This document shows positions 34,279-43,177 of a stretch of 64,000 bases of DNA, piece after piece. The notes under the pieces are model-generated. The model ran no database searches, was not told the DNA's origin, and saw only the letters and a program-made list of their open reading frames with translations. The DNA lies in assembly GCF_005503365.1 (NCBI RefSeq), contig NZ_SCML01000002.1, positions 62,001 through 126,000 on the forward strand. Direction: 5' to 3'. Each line of letters opens with the position of its first letter. Position 1 is the first letter of the stretch. The position numbers and the translations under genes are program-made. The DNA is from Hydrogenophaga sp. 2FB (GTDB lineage: Bacteria > Pseudomonadota > Gammaproteobacteria > Burkholderiales > Burkholderiaceae_C).

Positions 34279-35427
34279 TCAGCGCGTCAGCAGGTCCACG
34301 TAGGCTTGGTAGCTGTAGGTGCGGTTTTTCTTCTGCCCGGTGAGCTCGGTCACGATGCCCTGGCCTTCGAGCAACAACACTGCGGCCGTCGCTGTGGGAA
34401 AGCTCGTGCCCAGCCGCTGGCGCACCTTCTCGATGCTGAAGCGGGGCATCATGGGCAGCATCTCAAAAAGCCTGTAACTCGCCGGTGTCGCTTTGGGCGA
34501 TTCCAGAAGCCGGCGTCGGTCTGCCGCCACCAGGCTGGCAATGGCCACGATGCCTCGTTCGGCTTCATGGGCGGCCACTTCCACGCCTTCCAGGAAAAAG
34601 CTCACCCAGCCCTCCCAGTCGCCCTCGGTGCGGATGGCCGACAGGCGCCGGTAATACTCCGCCTGGTGCTGCTTCAGGTAGCCGCTCAGGTACATGAGTG
34701 GTTCGGCCAGCAGCTGCCAGTGTTCCAACAGGGCCGCGATGAGTAGGCGACCGATGCGCCCGTTGCCATCCAGGTAGGGGTGGATGGTCTCGAACTGGGC
34801 GTGCACCAGCGCCACGCGCACCAGGGCCGGCAGGGTGGGCTGGTCTTCGTTGTGGATGAAGTGCTCCAGGTCTCCCAGCAGCTCGCCGACGCGTTCGGGC
34901 GGCGGTGGCACGAACACAGCGTTGCCGGGCCGGGTGCCGCCAATCCAGTTCTGCGAGCGACGCAACTCGCCTGGCTGCTTGCCCGCACCGCGCGCGCCGT
35001 CCAGCAGAAGGCGGTGCGCATCGTTGAGCAGGCGCAGGCTGATCGGCAGACCTGCCGGATCGCGCAGGTTCTCGCGTACCAGGCGGAAGGCACGCAGGTA
35101 GTTGGTGACCTCCTCCACGTCGTCGGTGTTGCTCACCGCAAAGCCTGCCTCTTCGTCGAACAGGTCTGTCAGCGTGGCCTGGGTACCTTCGAGCTGGGAG
35201 GTGAGGAGGGCTTCTTTTCGGATGGCGCTGTAGAGCAGCCAGTCCACCGAGGGCACCAGGCCTGACACACCCGCGAGCCGCGCCAGGGCGAGCTCGGCCC
35301 GCTGATTCAGGACCAGGAACGCCGTGGGATCCAGGGGTGGGGCCGCTGGCGGCAGAGCGCTCGGCACGAAGGCCTGGACGGATTCACCCAGGGTGCTGGA
35401 GGTGGCGTAGCTTCCGGTTTGGCGCAT
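34279..35427 (-). CDS. fic: Fic-family AMP-transferase
   Basis: The Fic core HPYLDGNGRIGR (residues 216-227) is intact; the histidine attacks nothing but activates the target hydroxyl for transfer of AMP from ATP. Upstream, TSQLEG (T76-G81) matches the (S/T)xxxE(G/N) inhibitory motif, so this is the self-inhibited N-terminal (class II) type. A winged-helix-like region is probable at the C-terminus (ATAAVLLLEGQGIVTELTG). 382 residues, typical for stand-alone Fic proteins. Two tandem AT-rich repeats just upstream may be its own operators. Confidence 0.9.
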   Translation of the reverse strand: MRQTGSYATSSTLGESVQAFVPSALPPAAPPLDPTAFLVLNQRAELALARLAGVSGLVPSVDWLLYSAIRKEALLTSQLEGTQATLTDLFDEEAGFAVSNTDDVEEVTNYLRAFRLVRENLRDPAGLPISLRLLNDAHRLLLDGARGAGKQPGELRRSQNWIGGTRPGNAVFVPPPPERVGELLGDLEHFIHNEDQPTLPALVRVALVHAQFETIHPYLDGNGRIGRLLIAALLEHWQLLAEPLMYLSGYLKQHQAEYYRRLSAIRTEGDWEGWVSFFLEGVEVAAHEAERGIVAIASLVAADRRRLLESPKATPASYRLFEMLPMMPRFSIEKVRQRLGTSFPTATAAVLLLEGQGIVTELTGQKKNRTYSYQAYVDLLTR

Positions 35428-35457
35428 GGGATGAAAGAACGGTTTGATGAGCGGCCA

Positions 35458-35510
35458 TCAAATTAAACCATCCTTTAATACAAAGATGGGCAATTAAAGC
35501 TGCCTTTAGT
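35458..35510 (-). promoter_or_regulatory. two tandem operator-like repeats upstream of fic
   Basis: AATTAAACCATCCTTTAAT (35461-35479) and AATTAAAGCTGCCTTTAGT (35492-35510) are two imperfect palindromes whose starts are 31 bp apart, about three helical turns. They lie 31-83 bp before the Fic start and could bind its C-terminal winged-helix domain. Confidence 0.5.
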
Positions 35511-35796
35511 AGCTGGGCGCGCATTCCCGCCACACAGTCCGCCCCATGCGCCGGTGCATCCCTCCACCAGCTTGATGAACCTGGCCGGTCTGTTGACGGT
35601 GCGTCGGCGATCGCCGCGGCGATCCGAGATGAAGTCGCGGCAAGGGGACTGTGAACTCCGTCACGGACTCAAGTTCCGTGGATCGAAGTCGATCACTTTG
35701 ATTTGGCAATTGATTGTTTGCGATCCGTTGGGCCAGCTGCAGTCCCCGAATCGCTCATATCCTGCGACCCATCGACTTTGACAAACCACATCGCCA
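35511..35796. other. intergenic, no supported gene
   Basis: Control region between the divergent fic and Xre-led operon. Contains TTGATTTGGCAATTGATTG before the ATG at 35797 but no clear complete promoter; no gene is supported. Confidence 0.4.
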
Positions 35797-36414
35797 ATGA
35801 GCACCACATCGTCATCACCATTCAGTCGCCGCAATCTCAAACAGCAACTCGCACTCAACGTCACTGCTGCGATGGGCGTCGCTGGTGTGGACGAGCGTGG
35901 CAAGGCCAGCAAGCTGCGCGCAATCGACATTGTCCGTGAAACCGGCATGTCGCGCACAACCCTCAGGCCAATTATGAAGGTGAGCGACAAAACAGACCGC
36001 AGCCCTGACCTGGAGTCCATCAACAAGGTCGCGCAAACCCTGGGTGTGCCACTGGCCTTTCTGCTGATGACACAAGATGACTGGCGAGCCCTCTCCAGAG
36101 TTGCCACATCCTTTGCTGACTACAAGGCCGCTGCGAATGGAATCGTGACCGACGAACTCCGCGATCCGGCACTCGCCGAAAAGGTGCTCAAGGTCCTGAA
36201 AGTCCATCCGGATCAAAAGATCCACGAGGACGTTCCCAACCAGGTTGAGATCAAGAGGCTTGAGGCACGCAACGCCTTGAGGCAGCGCTACAGCTTCGTG
36301 TTCTCGGCGTTGGCACAACCTGCAGGCCGTGGCGATCGCGACTATGTCGTTGCCTTGACGGCGCTTGCATCAGCCATGGCCCACGAGATGACACCAACCA
36401 ACCCCGGCGACTAA
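35797..36414 (+). CDS. Xre-like regulator, first gene of the YaaW/NYN operon
   Basis: A helix-turn-helix lies at residues about 40-85 (IDIVRETGMSRTTLRPIMK, SPDLESINKVAQTLGVPLAF) and includes an FLL ending typical of Cro/Xre domains. The rest (about 120 residues) is helical and probably a ligand or partner domain. ATG at 35797. It is followed after 29 bp by the YaaW-like gene. 205 residues. Confidence 0.8.
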   Translation: MSTTSSSPFSRRNLKQQLALNVTAAMGVAGVDERGKASKLRAIDIVRETGMSRTTLRPIMKVSDKTDRSPDLESINKVAQTLGVPLAFLLMTQDDWRALSRVATSFADYKAAANGIVTDELRDPALAEKVLKVLKVHPDQKIHEDVPNQVEIKRLEARNALRQRYSFVFSALAQPAGRGDRDYVVALTALASAMAHEMTPTNPGD

Positions 36415-36443
36415 CTATCCCCCGAAAACCAGAGGACCTGAAA

Positions 36444-37259
36444 ATGAACGTACGAATCTCCGACCCTGATCTTGCTCTGCTCGAGACCGCTGACGCCGAT
36501 GACCTTGGCGTGTTGATCGACCACATCACTGACAAGGGGGATGGCAGGGTCTCGCTGGCCAGCGAAACCTGCAAGACGCTCTTCGAGGCCAAGGAAACGC
36601 CCATCAGTGCCGCGATCCGCGCTCTCGTGGCTGAGGAGCTGCGGCGCTTCGGTGGCAACTCACTCGCCAACGTGATTCGAGGTGGTGGGATCGATTACAG
36701 GGTGATCGTTAGCGACGTGGCACGCCACGTGAAGGCCGACTTCAACCCCAAGGGTGACGTCGGTGCGATCGAGATCGCGATCCTTCATGCTGTCCTGAAG
36801 CAGTCCTTCTCGAAGATGTCGGAGCAAGAAAAGGCCGACCTCTTCGAAGAGTTCGGGGCTCGGTACACCACCGGTGCCGGCCCGGCCACGATGGCAGCCC
36901 TCCAGGCGGCTATCAAGGCATCAGGCTTCGGCGCATTCAAACTTGCAGCGGTAGTGGCCAACGCGGTGTCCAGAGCCATCCTTGGCCGCGGACTTGCGTT
37001 TGGTGCCGCCGGTGGAATGATGCGCGGCATCAGCGCATTTGCGGGACCGATCGGCTGGGCCATCACCGCGATCTGGACCGTGTTCGAACTGGGCAGCCCG
37101 GCCTACCGGGTCACGTTGCCATGCGTGATTCAGATCGCGTACATGCGGCAGAAAGCCGCGTTCCGCACCTGCCCGGCATGCGGAGCGCATGCAGATGAAG
37201 GCAAGAAGTTCTGCGGCGAATGCGGCAGCCCTCTCGCGCTGCTGCTTCCTGCCTCTTGA
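36444..37259 (+). CDS. YaaW/UPF0174-like protein with C-terminal zinc ribbon
   Basis: LRRFGGNSLANVIRGGGIDY then VIVSDVARHVK and, near the end, GSPAYRVTLPCVIQIAYMR match the landmarks of E. coli YaaW (UPF0174), a family of unknown function. The central region has a Gly-rich hydrophobic segment (AFGAAGGMMRGISAFAGPIG). A zinc ribbon follows (CPACG...FCGECG, about residues 242-262), absent from YaaW itself. GAGG precedes the ATG. The gene ends 20 bp before the NYN gene. 271 residues. Confidence 0.8.
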   Translation: MNVRISDPDLALLETADADDLGVLIDHITDKGDGRVSLASETCKTLFEAKETPISAAIRALVAEELRRFGGNSLANVIRGGGIDYRVIVSDVARHVKADFNPKGDVGAIEIAILHAVLKQSFSKMSEQEKADLFEEFGARYTTGAGPATMAALQAAIKASGFGAFKLAAVVANAVSRAILGRGLAFGAAGGMMRGISAFAGPIGWAITAIWTVFELGSPAYRVTLPCVIQIAYMRQKAAFRTCPACGAHADEGKKFCGECGSPLALLLPAS

Positions 37260-37279
37260 TCGCGACCGAGGAGCATAAA

Positions 37280-38527
37280 TTGAGCGTGAACCCATTCACC
37301 GTGGAACTGCGTGAACTGAAGGCCGAACACGACCAGGCCCAAAGTGAGCTTGATAAATGGCAGAAGCAACTGGTCTGGTACCAGAGCTTCAGCATCGACC
37401 AGGCCAATCTCGACCTTCGGCAGGCAGTGGCTGAGGCGGAGGCGGCGCAGGCGCAGCTCCAACTATCGCGCGAGGAGAGTTGGGCCTTGGCTGCGTCACA
37501 TACCGCACATGAGGCCAAAACCCGGATGGGCATGGATCCGAGGTACTGGTTCTCGTCCGAGCGAGGCATCGCAAAAGTCAAACTGGCCGCTTCGCTGAAG
37601 TTGCTGGCAAATCAGGCTTCAATTGTTCAGAAAGTTGAACTTGAAGCCTTGGCTACTGCACACCACGTTCGCAACTGCCGAGAGGTGCTAACCCTCGCGC
37701 GCGAGTTCGACCCACTGCTTGCGCAAGCGGCCTCCCTTGCGCTGCTGGAGACCATCGAGCGTATCGAGCCACAACTCGAAGTGCTTCAAGCTCGCAGCGA
37801 TGATTTGGATGTGAAGATCCGCGATCATCTGGAGAGCAAGCGAACGGATGAAGCTGAGAAAGACCGAATCAACCAGCGTATCTGCCGAGCAAAGTATTTT
37901 GCTGCTCAACTATCGTCAAGAAACAGTTTCGAACGACGGCAGATTCATGAGCAGTGTGCGAAGGAGCTTGGACATGGCAGCCCAGAACGAGTGATGCAAA
38001 AGTGCGAAGATGAACTTGAGTTTGTTGAGCGCAAACTTGCCAAACTCAACGAAAAAATTGACGAGATCGTTCGGTTTTCGGACTTTGACATCCGCCACAT
38101 CATCATCGACGGCAACAACTTGTGCTACGCAAACAGGACAGAGTTCATCGGGCTTGGTGCGCTTGAGGCACTGGTGCCAATGCTTGCAGCAAAGTACAAG
38201 GTCACGTTGTTCTTCGACGCAAGCATCCAAAGAAACACCGGGCTGAGCCAGCAGAGAATCGAAGAGAGATTTCCGCCAGCAGTGGAGGTTCATGTCGTAC
38301 CCAGCAAGTCCCAGGCCGATGACACGATCCTGGAGCTGGCGGAACATGACCCGCATGCATTCGTGTTGAGTAACGACGTCTATCGTGACTTCCCTGACAG
38401 GATGGCAGGAAAGAAGAAGCGCCGTGTGACCCACTCAACACTTCACGGCTTCTCCCACGTACATGCAATGCAGATCTCGGCGAAATTCGACGCCCCAAAG
38501 AATAGAACGGCCCGCAACACGGGCTAG
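37280..38527 (+). CDS. coiled-coil protein with C-terminal NYN (Zc3h12a-like) ribonuclease domain
   Basis: TTG start at 37280, chosen because GAGGAG precedes it at good spacing. Residues 1-265 are mostly coiled coil. From about residue 272 (HIIIDGNNLCYA) the protein follows an NYN/PIN-like ribonuclease: DG first acid, LFFDASI, SQADDTILELA second acids, AFVLSNDVYRDF third. In active members these aspartates hold metal and cleave RNA. 415 residues. Together with the Xre and YaaW-like genes it forms a three-gene unit that I do not recognise as any named system. Confidence 0.8.
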   Translation: MSVNPFTVELRELKAEHDQAQSELDKWQKQLVWYQSFSIDQANLDLRQAVAEAEAAQAQLQLSREESWALAASHTAHEAKTRMGMDPRYWFSSERGIAKVKLAASLKLLANQASIVQKVELEALATAHHVRNCREVLTLAREFDPLLAQAASLALLETIERIEPQLEVLQARSDDLDVKIRDHLESKRTDEAEKDRINQRICRAKYFAAQLSSRNSFERRQIHEQCAKELGHGSPERVMQKCEDELEFVERKLAKLNEKIDEIVRFSDFDIRHIIIDGNNLCYANRTEFIGLGALEALVPMLAAKYKVTLFFDASIQRNTGLSQQRIEERFPPAVEVHVVPSKSQADDTILELAEHDPHAFVLSNDVYRDFPDRMAGKKKRRVTHSTLHGFSHVHAMQISAKFDAPKNRTARNTG

Positions 38528-38598
38528 GACAGAGATGCGGACACACACCCGGGTGAAGCGATGCCAAAATCCACAGCTTTCAAACAAGAGGGGAATCC

Positions 38599-39030
38599 AT
38601 GTCTTACGTCCAGAGCTCGCTGACCACCGGAGAGACCATCCAGCACATGGGCAAGCTCAGTCTGTGGTCCATGCTTTCATTGATCCTCCTGGGTCTCATC
38701 ACCTTGCCGCTGTTTGGCATCGGGCTTTTGTTCCTGGCGACCGCGGCGATTCGATACTGGACAACGGAACTTGCGATCACGAACAAGCGCGTGATTGCCA
38801 AAACCGGCCTGATCAGCCGAAACACTATCGAGCTCAACCTCTCCAAGATCGAGAGCATTCGGGTTGACCAGAGCATCATGGGCCGAATCTTCAACTACGG
38901 CAGCATCATCGTCGCCGGCGCAGGAAATCCTCAAGCACCTGTCATGGGCATCTCGAATCCCATGAATTTCCGCAAGGCCTTCATTTCCGCCCAGGAAGGT
39001 TCCGAGCGCAGGCTGGCGCCCGTGAACTGA
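38599..39030 (+). CDS. PH-domain (bPH2) membrane protein
   Basis: Two membrane segments (SMLSLILLGLITLPLFGIGL region and LLFLATAAIRYW) lead into a bacterial PH-like fold: ELAITNKRVIAKTGLISRNT, then ELNLSKIESIRVDQS and GSIIVAGAG. This is the YdbS/YdbT-type layout. GGGG precedes the ATG. 143 residues. It begins 71 bp after the NYN gene on the same strand; whether it belongs to that operon is unclear. Confidence 0.8.
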   Translation: MSYVQSSLTTGETIQHMGKLSLWSMLSLILLGLITLPLFGIGLLFLATAAIRYWTTELAITNKRVIAKTGLISRNTIELNLSKIESIRVDQSIMGRIFNYGSIIVAGAGNPQAPVMGISNPMNFRKAFISAQEGSERRLAPVN

Positions 39031-39127
39031 TAGTGCGCGGCCTCGTAGCGGTTATGACTGCATTCTGGCTTGTCCGGAGTCGATAGCCGTTAGGTGGATA
39101 CATTTCACGGTGCCATCCCAATGAGGG

Positions 39128-42100
39128 ATGAAATCATTCGACCGGACCCTCATGCCATCGACATCCAGCCTTACTCCAGAAGACTTCATCAAGCGATGGC
39201 AAGGCGTTACAGCCAGCGAGCTCGCAACAGCCCAGACCTTTGTAATCGACCTGTGTGAGCTCCTGCAGGTGCCAAAACCGCATGCGACAGCGGACCGGGG
39301 CTACATGTTCGAAAGACCGGTGACGTTTGTGCATGGCAACGGATCCACCAGCGCGGGTCGCCTCGATTGCTACCGGCGTGGTCACTTCGTCCTGGAGGCC
39401 AAGAAGCTCAAAGCTGGCGCCCACACCAAAGGTTTCGACGACGGGCTTCTGCGGGCCCGCAGCCAGGGTGAAAGCTATGCGAGAGCGCTGCCGGCCGAGG
39501 AGGGTAGGCCGCCCTTCGTCCTGGTGGTCGACGTGGGCAATGTCATCGAGATTTACGCTGAGTTCAGCCGCAGTGGGGCAACCTACACGCCCTTCCCGGA
39601 TCCGCGGAGCCATCGCCTGGCGCTTGCAGACCTCGCGAAGCCGGAAATCCAGGATCGGCTGCGTCGCATCTGGACAGATCCGGAGAGCCTGAACCCATCG
39701 CGCATCAGCGCCAAGGTTACCCGCGAAGTGTCAGACCGCCTGGCCAAGCTTGCGCGATCGCTCGAAGAGAGTGGGCACGCATCAAAGGATGTGGCGGCCT
39801 ACCTCACCAGGTGCCTCTTCAGCATGTTCGCCGAGGATGTGGGGCTTCTACCGGCGAGCGCCTTCCTGAAACTCCTGAAGGACAACCGCAGTGATCCGGC
39901 TGCGCTGCGGCAGATGCTTCGCGTGTTGTGGGCGGACATGGACAAAGGGGGCTTCTCGGCCGCACTGGTCAAGCACGTGCTCAGGTTCAACGGGAAGCTC
40001 TTCAAAGGGGCTGAGGATGACACCTACAGCCTGCTGCTGACCACTGCGCAGATCGACCTCCTGGTGCAGGCCTCGCAGTCGAACTGGCGTGAGGTGGAGC
40101 CGGCGATTTTTGGGACGTTGCTTGAGCGCGCGCTGGATCCGGATGAGCGCCACGCATTGGGTGCGCACTACACGCCGCGCGCCTACGTGGAGCGACTGGT
40201 GTTGCCTTCCGTGATGGAGCCGCTGCGCGAAGAGTGGAGAACGGCCCAGGCCGCCGCGCTGTTGATTGCCAACGAGGCAGCTGAGCTCGAGGCGAACGCG
40301 CCGGCGGTGACCACGAAGAAGGATTTCAGAGCGCTCGATCGACACAATGCCCTCGTGCGCACCAAGTGGTCTGAAGCCAGGCAGCAAGTCAGGAATTTTC
40401 ACCACCGCTTGTGCACCGTGCGCGTACTAGACCCGGCCTGCGGAAGCGCAAACTTTCTCTATGTCACCTTGGAGCATTTGAAGCGTTTGGAAGGCGAAGT
40501 GCTCAACCAGCTCAAGGCCTTGGGGGAGGCGCAGGAATCGCTTGGGCTTGCAGGGGAGACAGTCACCCTGCAGCAGCTCCTGGGCATCGAAACAAACCCA
40601 CGCGCTGCTGCCTTGGCGGAGCTGGTCCTGTGGATCGGCTTCTTGCAATGGCACATCCGGACCTTTGGGGATGCCAGCGTTGCCGAACCCGTGGTGCATG
40701 ACTACAAAAACATCGAAAACCGAGACGCTGTTCTCGACTTCGACGCTCGGGAAATTGTGCTCAATGCTTCGGGTGCCCCCCTTACGCGCTGGGATGGAGT
40801 GACGACTAAGGCTCATCCTGTGACAGGCCTGCAAGTTCCTGACGAGACTGCGACGATGCCGGTCTACGTCTACAAGAATCCTAGCCCAGCCCCTTGGCCA
40901 GAAGCCGAATTCATCGTGGGCAATCCACCTTACATTGGAGCCGGACCCATGCGTGCGGCACTCGGTGAAGGGTATGTTGAAGCTCTAAGAGGATGCTGGC
41001 CCCATGTGCCGGAAAGTGCCGACTTTGTCATGTACTGGTGGCAAAGAGCGGCTTCACTCGTGTCATCGGGCAAGGCGCTTCGTTTTGGTCTGATCACGAC
41101 CAACAGCATCAAGCAGACCTTCAATCGTCGAGTTGTGCAAACGGAAATGGATGCAGGCTTGAATTTAGCCTTCGCTATTCCGGATCACCCTTGGGTCGAT
41201 GCATCAGACGGTGCCGCAGTCAGGGTCGCAATGACCGTTGGGGAAGCTTTGTCAGACGGTTTGGCTGGGGCTGGAGTGGGGCGCTTGGTCACGGTCACAC
41301 ATGAAGGGGACTCTACAGATGGCGAGGTTGAAGTCACCTTGCTTGAGAGCCGTGGGATCTTGCATGCGGACCTGCGCGTCGGAGCAAATGTTGCTGCAGC
41401 AAAGCCTTTGATGGCCAGCACAGGTATATCAGCGCCAGGTGTGAAGCTGCACGGCAAAGGCTTCAAGGTCACACGCGAGGAGGCTCGTGCATTGGGATTG
41501 GGGGCAGTGCCTGGCCTCGATCGGCACATCAGAGACTATCTGGGCGGACGCGATCTCACCGCGAAGAGTAAGGACGGCATGGTCATCGACATGTTCGGGC
41601 TCGACGAAAATGAGGTGAGGGGGCGATTCCCCGCGGTCTATCAGTGGTTGCTTGAGCGGGTCAAGCCAGATCGGATGGCTAAAGCAGACACCAAGGATGG
41701 CGCGGGTTATGCAAAACAATGGTGGGTGCACGGTAAACCAAGACCACAGATGCGGCATCAACTTGCAGGTCTACGCCGGTACATCGCAACTACAGAGACT
41801 GCCAAGCACCGCATCTTTCAGTTTTTGGACAGCAAGGTTTTGCCTGACAACATGATCATCGCGATTGCTAGCGATGACCCTGTGGTGCTCGGCATTCTGT
41901 CCAGTAGCGTGCACGTCAATTGGGCTTTAGCAGCAGGAGGACGGTTGGGCGTTGGCAACGATCCGCGCTACAACAAGGGAGTCTGCTTCGAGACCTTTCC
42001 GTTCCCTACAGTAGGCGACGGAATGACCTTCGATGTTGCGAAAAAAATCAGCGAACTCGCTCTCCAGCTTGATCATTTCCGCAAGGATCGGTTGGCACTG

Positions 42101-42730
42101 CACCCTAACCTGACGTTGACCAAGGTCTACAACGTCCTGGTGAAGGTGCGAGAGGGAGGAGAGCTTTCTGCGGCTGAGAAGAATGTTAACGAGCAAGGTC
42201 TTGTCAGCGTGCTCAAGTCGCTTCACCAAGATCTCGATGCTGCTGTGCTGAAGGCTTATGGATGGAGTGACCTCGATATATCGGTAGACGCAGAGGTTGT
42301 ATTGCAGCGATTGGTGGACCTCAATACGCGACGCGCGGCGGCGGAAGCTTCAGGTGAGATTTATTGGGTCCGACCTGAATACCAGTCGCGTGTTGACCAG
42401 GCAGAGTTGATAGCTGATGCGCAGCTCGATGGTGGTGAAGACATCGATGAAAGTGATGAAGAACTTGGTGAAGGTGCAGTGGTAGCGACGCCAGCGATTG
42501 CTGCGAAAAGGGACGTTCGACCGTGGCCAGCAGGCATCCCTGAGCAAATCAAGGCGGTCTCAATCTCTCTTGTGGATGCAGGAAGTGCGGTCGATATTGA
42601 ATGGATTGCTGCGGGCTTCAACAGCCGCGGCCGCTGGAAAGAGCGACTCGCTACGATCTTGGACACCCTGGTTGCCATTGGCCGTGCTCGGGTAGATGAG
42701 TCAGGGCGATGGATCGATGCCGGCCGGTGA
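39128..42730 (+). CDS. type IIL (MmeI-like) restriction-modification enzyme
   Basis: One polypeptide with nuclease, methyltransferase and specificity functions. The N-terminal region (DFIKRWQGVTASELATAQTF) matches MmeI-type N-termini, and D80, E90 and K92 (GRLDCY, FVLEAKK) form a D...ExK nuclease site. Motif I DPACGSANF (about residue 435) and motif IV NPPY (about residue 600) identify an N6-adenine methyltransferase. The rest holds the target-recognition and C-terminal helical regions. 1200 residues. Such enzymes modify one strand and need no separate methylase. The start is probably ATG 39128 (GAGGG immediately upstream) but could be 39152. Confidence 0.85.
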   Translation: MKSFDRTLMPSTSSLTPEDFIKRWQGVTASELATAQTFVIDLCELLQVPKPHATADRGYMFERPVTFVHGNGSTSAGRLDCYRRGHFVLEAKKLKAGAHTKGFDDGLLRARSQGESYARALPAEEGRPPFVLVVDVGNVIEIYAEFSRSGATYTPFPDPRSHRLALADLAKPEIQDRLRRIWTDPESLNPSRISAKVTREVSDRLAKLARSLEESGHASKDVAAYLTRCLFSMFAEDVGLLPASAFLKLLKDNRSDPAALRQMLRVLWADMDKGGFSAALVKHVLRFNGKLFKGAEDDTYSLLLTTAQIDLLVQASQSNWREVEPAIFGTLLERALDPDERHALGAHYTPRAYVERLVLPSVMEPLREEWRTAQAAALLIANEAAELEANAPAVTTKKDFRALDRHNALVRTKWSEARQQVRNFHHRLCTVRVLDPACGSANFLYVTLEHLKRLEGEVLNQLKALGEAQESLGLAGETVTLQQLLGIETNPRAAALAELVLWIGFLQWHIRTFGDASVAEPVVHDYKNIENRDAVLDFDAREIVLNASGAPLTRWDGVTTKAHPVTGLQVPDETATMPVYVYKNPSPAPWPEAEFIVGNPPYIGAGPMRAALGEGYVEALRGCWPHVPESADFVMYWWQRAASLVSSGKALRFGLITTNSIKQTFNRRVVQTEMDAGLNLAFAIPDHPWVDASDGAAVRVAMTVGEALSDGLAGAGVGRLVTVTHEGDSTDGEVEVTLLESRGILHADLRVGANVAAAKPLMASTGISAPGVKLHGKGFKVTREEARALGLGAVPGLDRHIRDYLGGRDLTAKSKDGMVIDMFGLDENEVRGRFPAVYQWLLERVKPDRMAKADTKDGAGYAKQWWVHGKPRPQMRHQLAGLRRYIATTETAKHRIFQFLDSKVLPDNMIIAIASDDPVVLGILSSSVHVNWALAAGGRLGVGNDPRYNKGVCFETFPFPTVGDGMTFDVAKKISELALQLDHFRKDRLALHPNLTLTKVYNVLVKVREGGELSAAEKNVNEQGLVSVLKSLHQDLDAAVLKAYGWSDLDISVDAEVVLQRLVDLNTRRAAAEASGEIYWVRPEYQSRVDQAELIADAQLDGGEDIDESDEELGEGAVVATPAIAAKRDVRPWPAGIPEQIKAVSISLVDAGSAVDIEWIAAGFNSRGRWKERLATILDTLVAIGRARVDESGRWIDAGR

Positions 42731-42765
42731 GGTGAGTCAGGGTGAATTTACATAGTAGGAATCGC

Positions 42766-43125
42766 ATGAAATCATGTCATTGGGTTTTCGGACTCACACT
42801 CAGCGTCCTGACCTCAGCTGCGACAGCAGCTTCACTATCTGAGTTTGAAGCTCTCGAGAAGGCCGCCAAGTCAGGCGACTACCAGGCGCAACGCAACGTC
42901 GCCTACTGGCTCAGTGGTGGCAACGGCGGGGCGCCGCCCCTCAATCCCGTATTGGCGTGCGCATGGCGCTTGGTCATCCTGGAATCAGGCAATGCCAGCG
43001 TCGACTCGAGCGACGTGGGAAACAAGCAACTCTACTGCGACAAGAAGCTCGATGCCGATGGAATGAAAGCGGCAAGAGCCCAGGCCGCTGCCCTCAAGAA
43101 GCAGATGCGGCGGTCCAAGCGCTGA
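42766..43125 (+). CDS. secreted Sel1-like small protein
   Basis: Start MKSCHWVFGLTLSVLTSAAT at 42766 with AGGA upstream; the signal peptide ends near TAA. The mature part has a helical repeat-like segment (FEALEKAAKSGDYQAQRNVA) of the Sel1/TPR type, then ACAWRLVILESGN. The end is basic (KKQMRRSKR). 119 residues. Binding partner unknown. Confidence 0.65.
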   Translation: MKSCHWVFGLTLSVLTSAATAASLSEFEALEKAAKSGDYQAQRNVAYWLSGGNGGAPPLNPVLACAWRLVILESGNASVDSSDVGNKQLYCDKKLDADGMKAARAQAAALKKQMRRSKR

Positions 43126-43177
43126 TACCGACGCAGAGGATCTGCGTAGTTGAAATCAACTTCGAGTAGGTGTCATC

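Noticed and set aside
34780..35265. 161-codon plus-strand frame
   Set aside because: Antisense to the Fic gene; no independent support.
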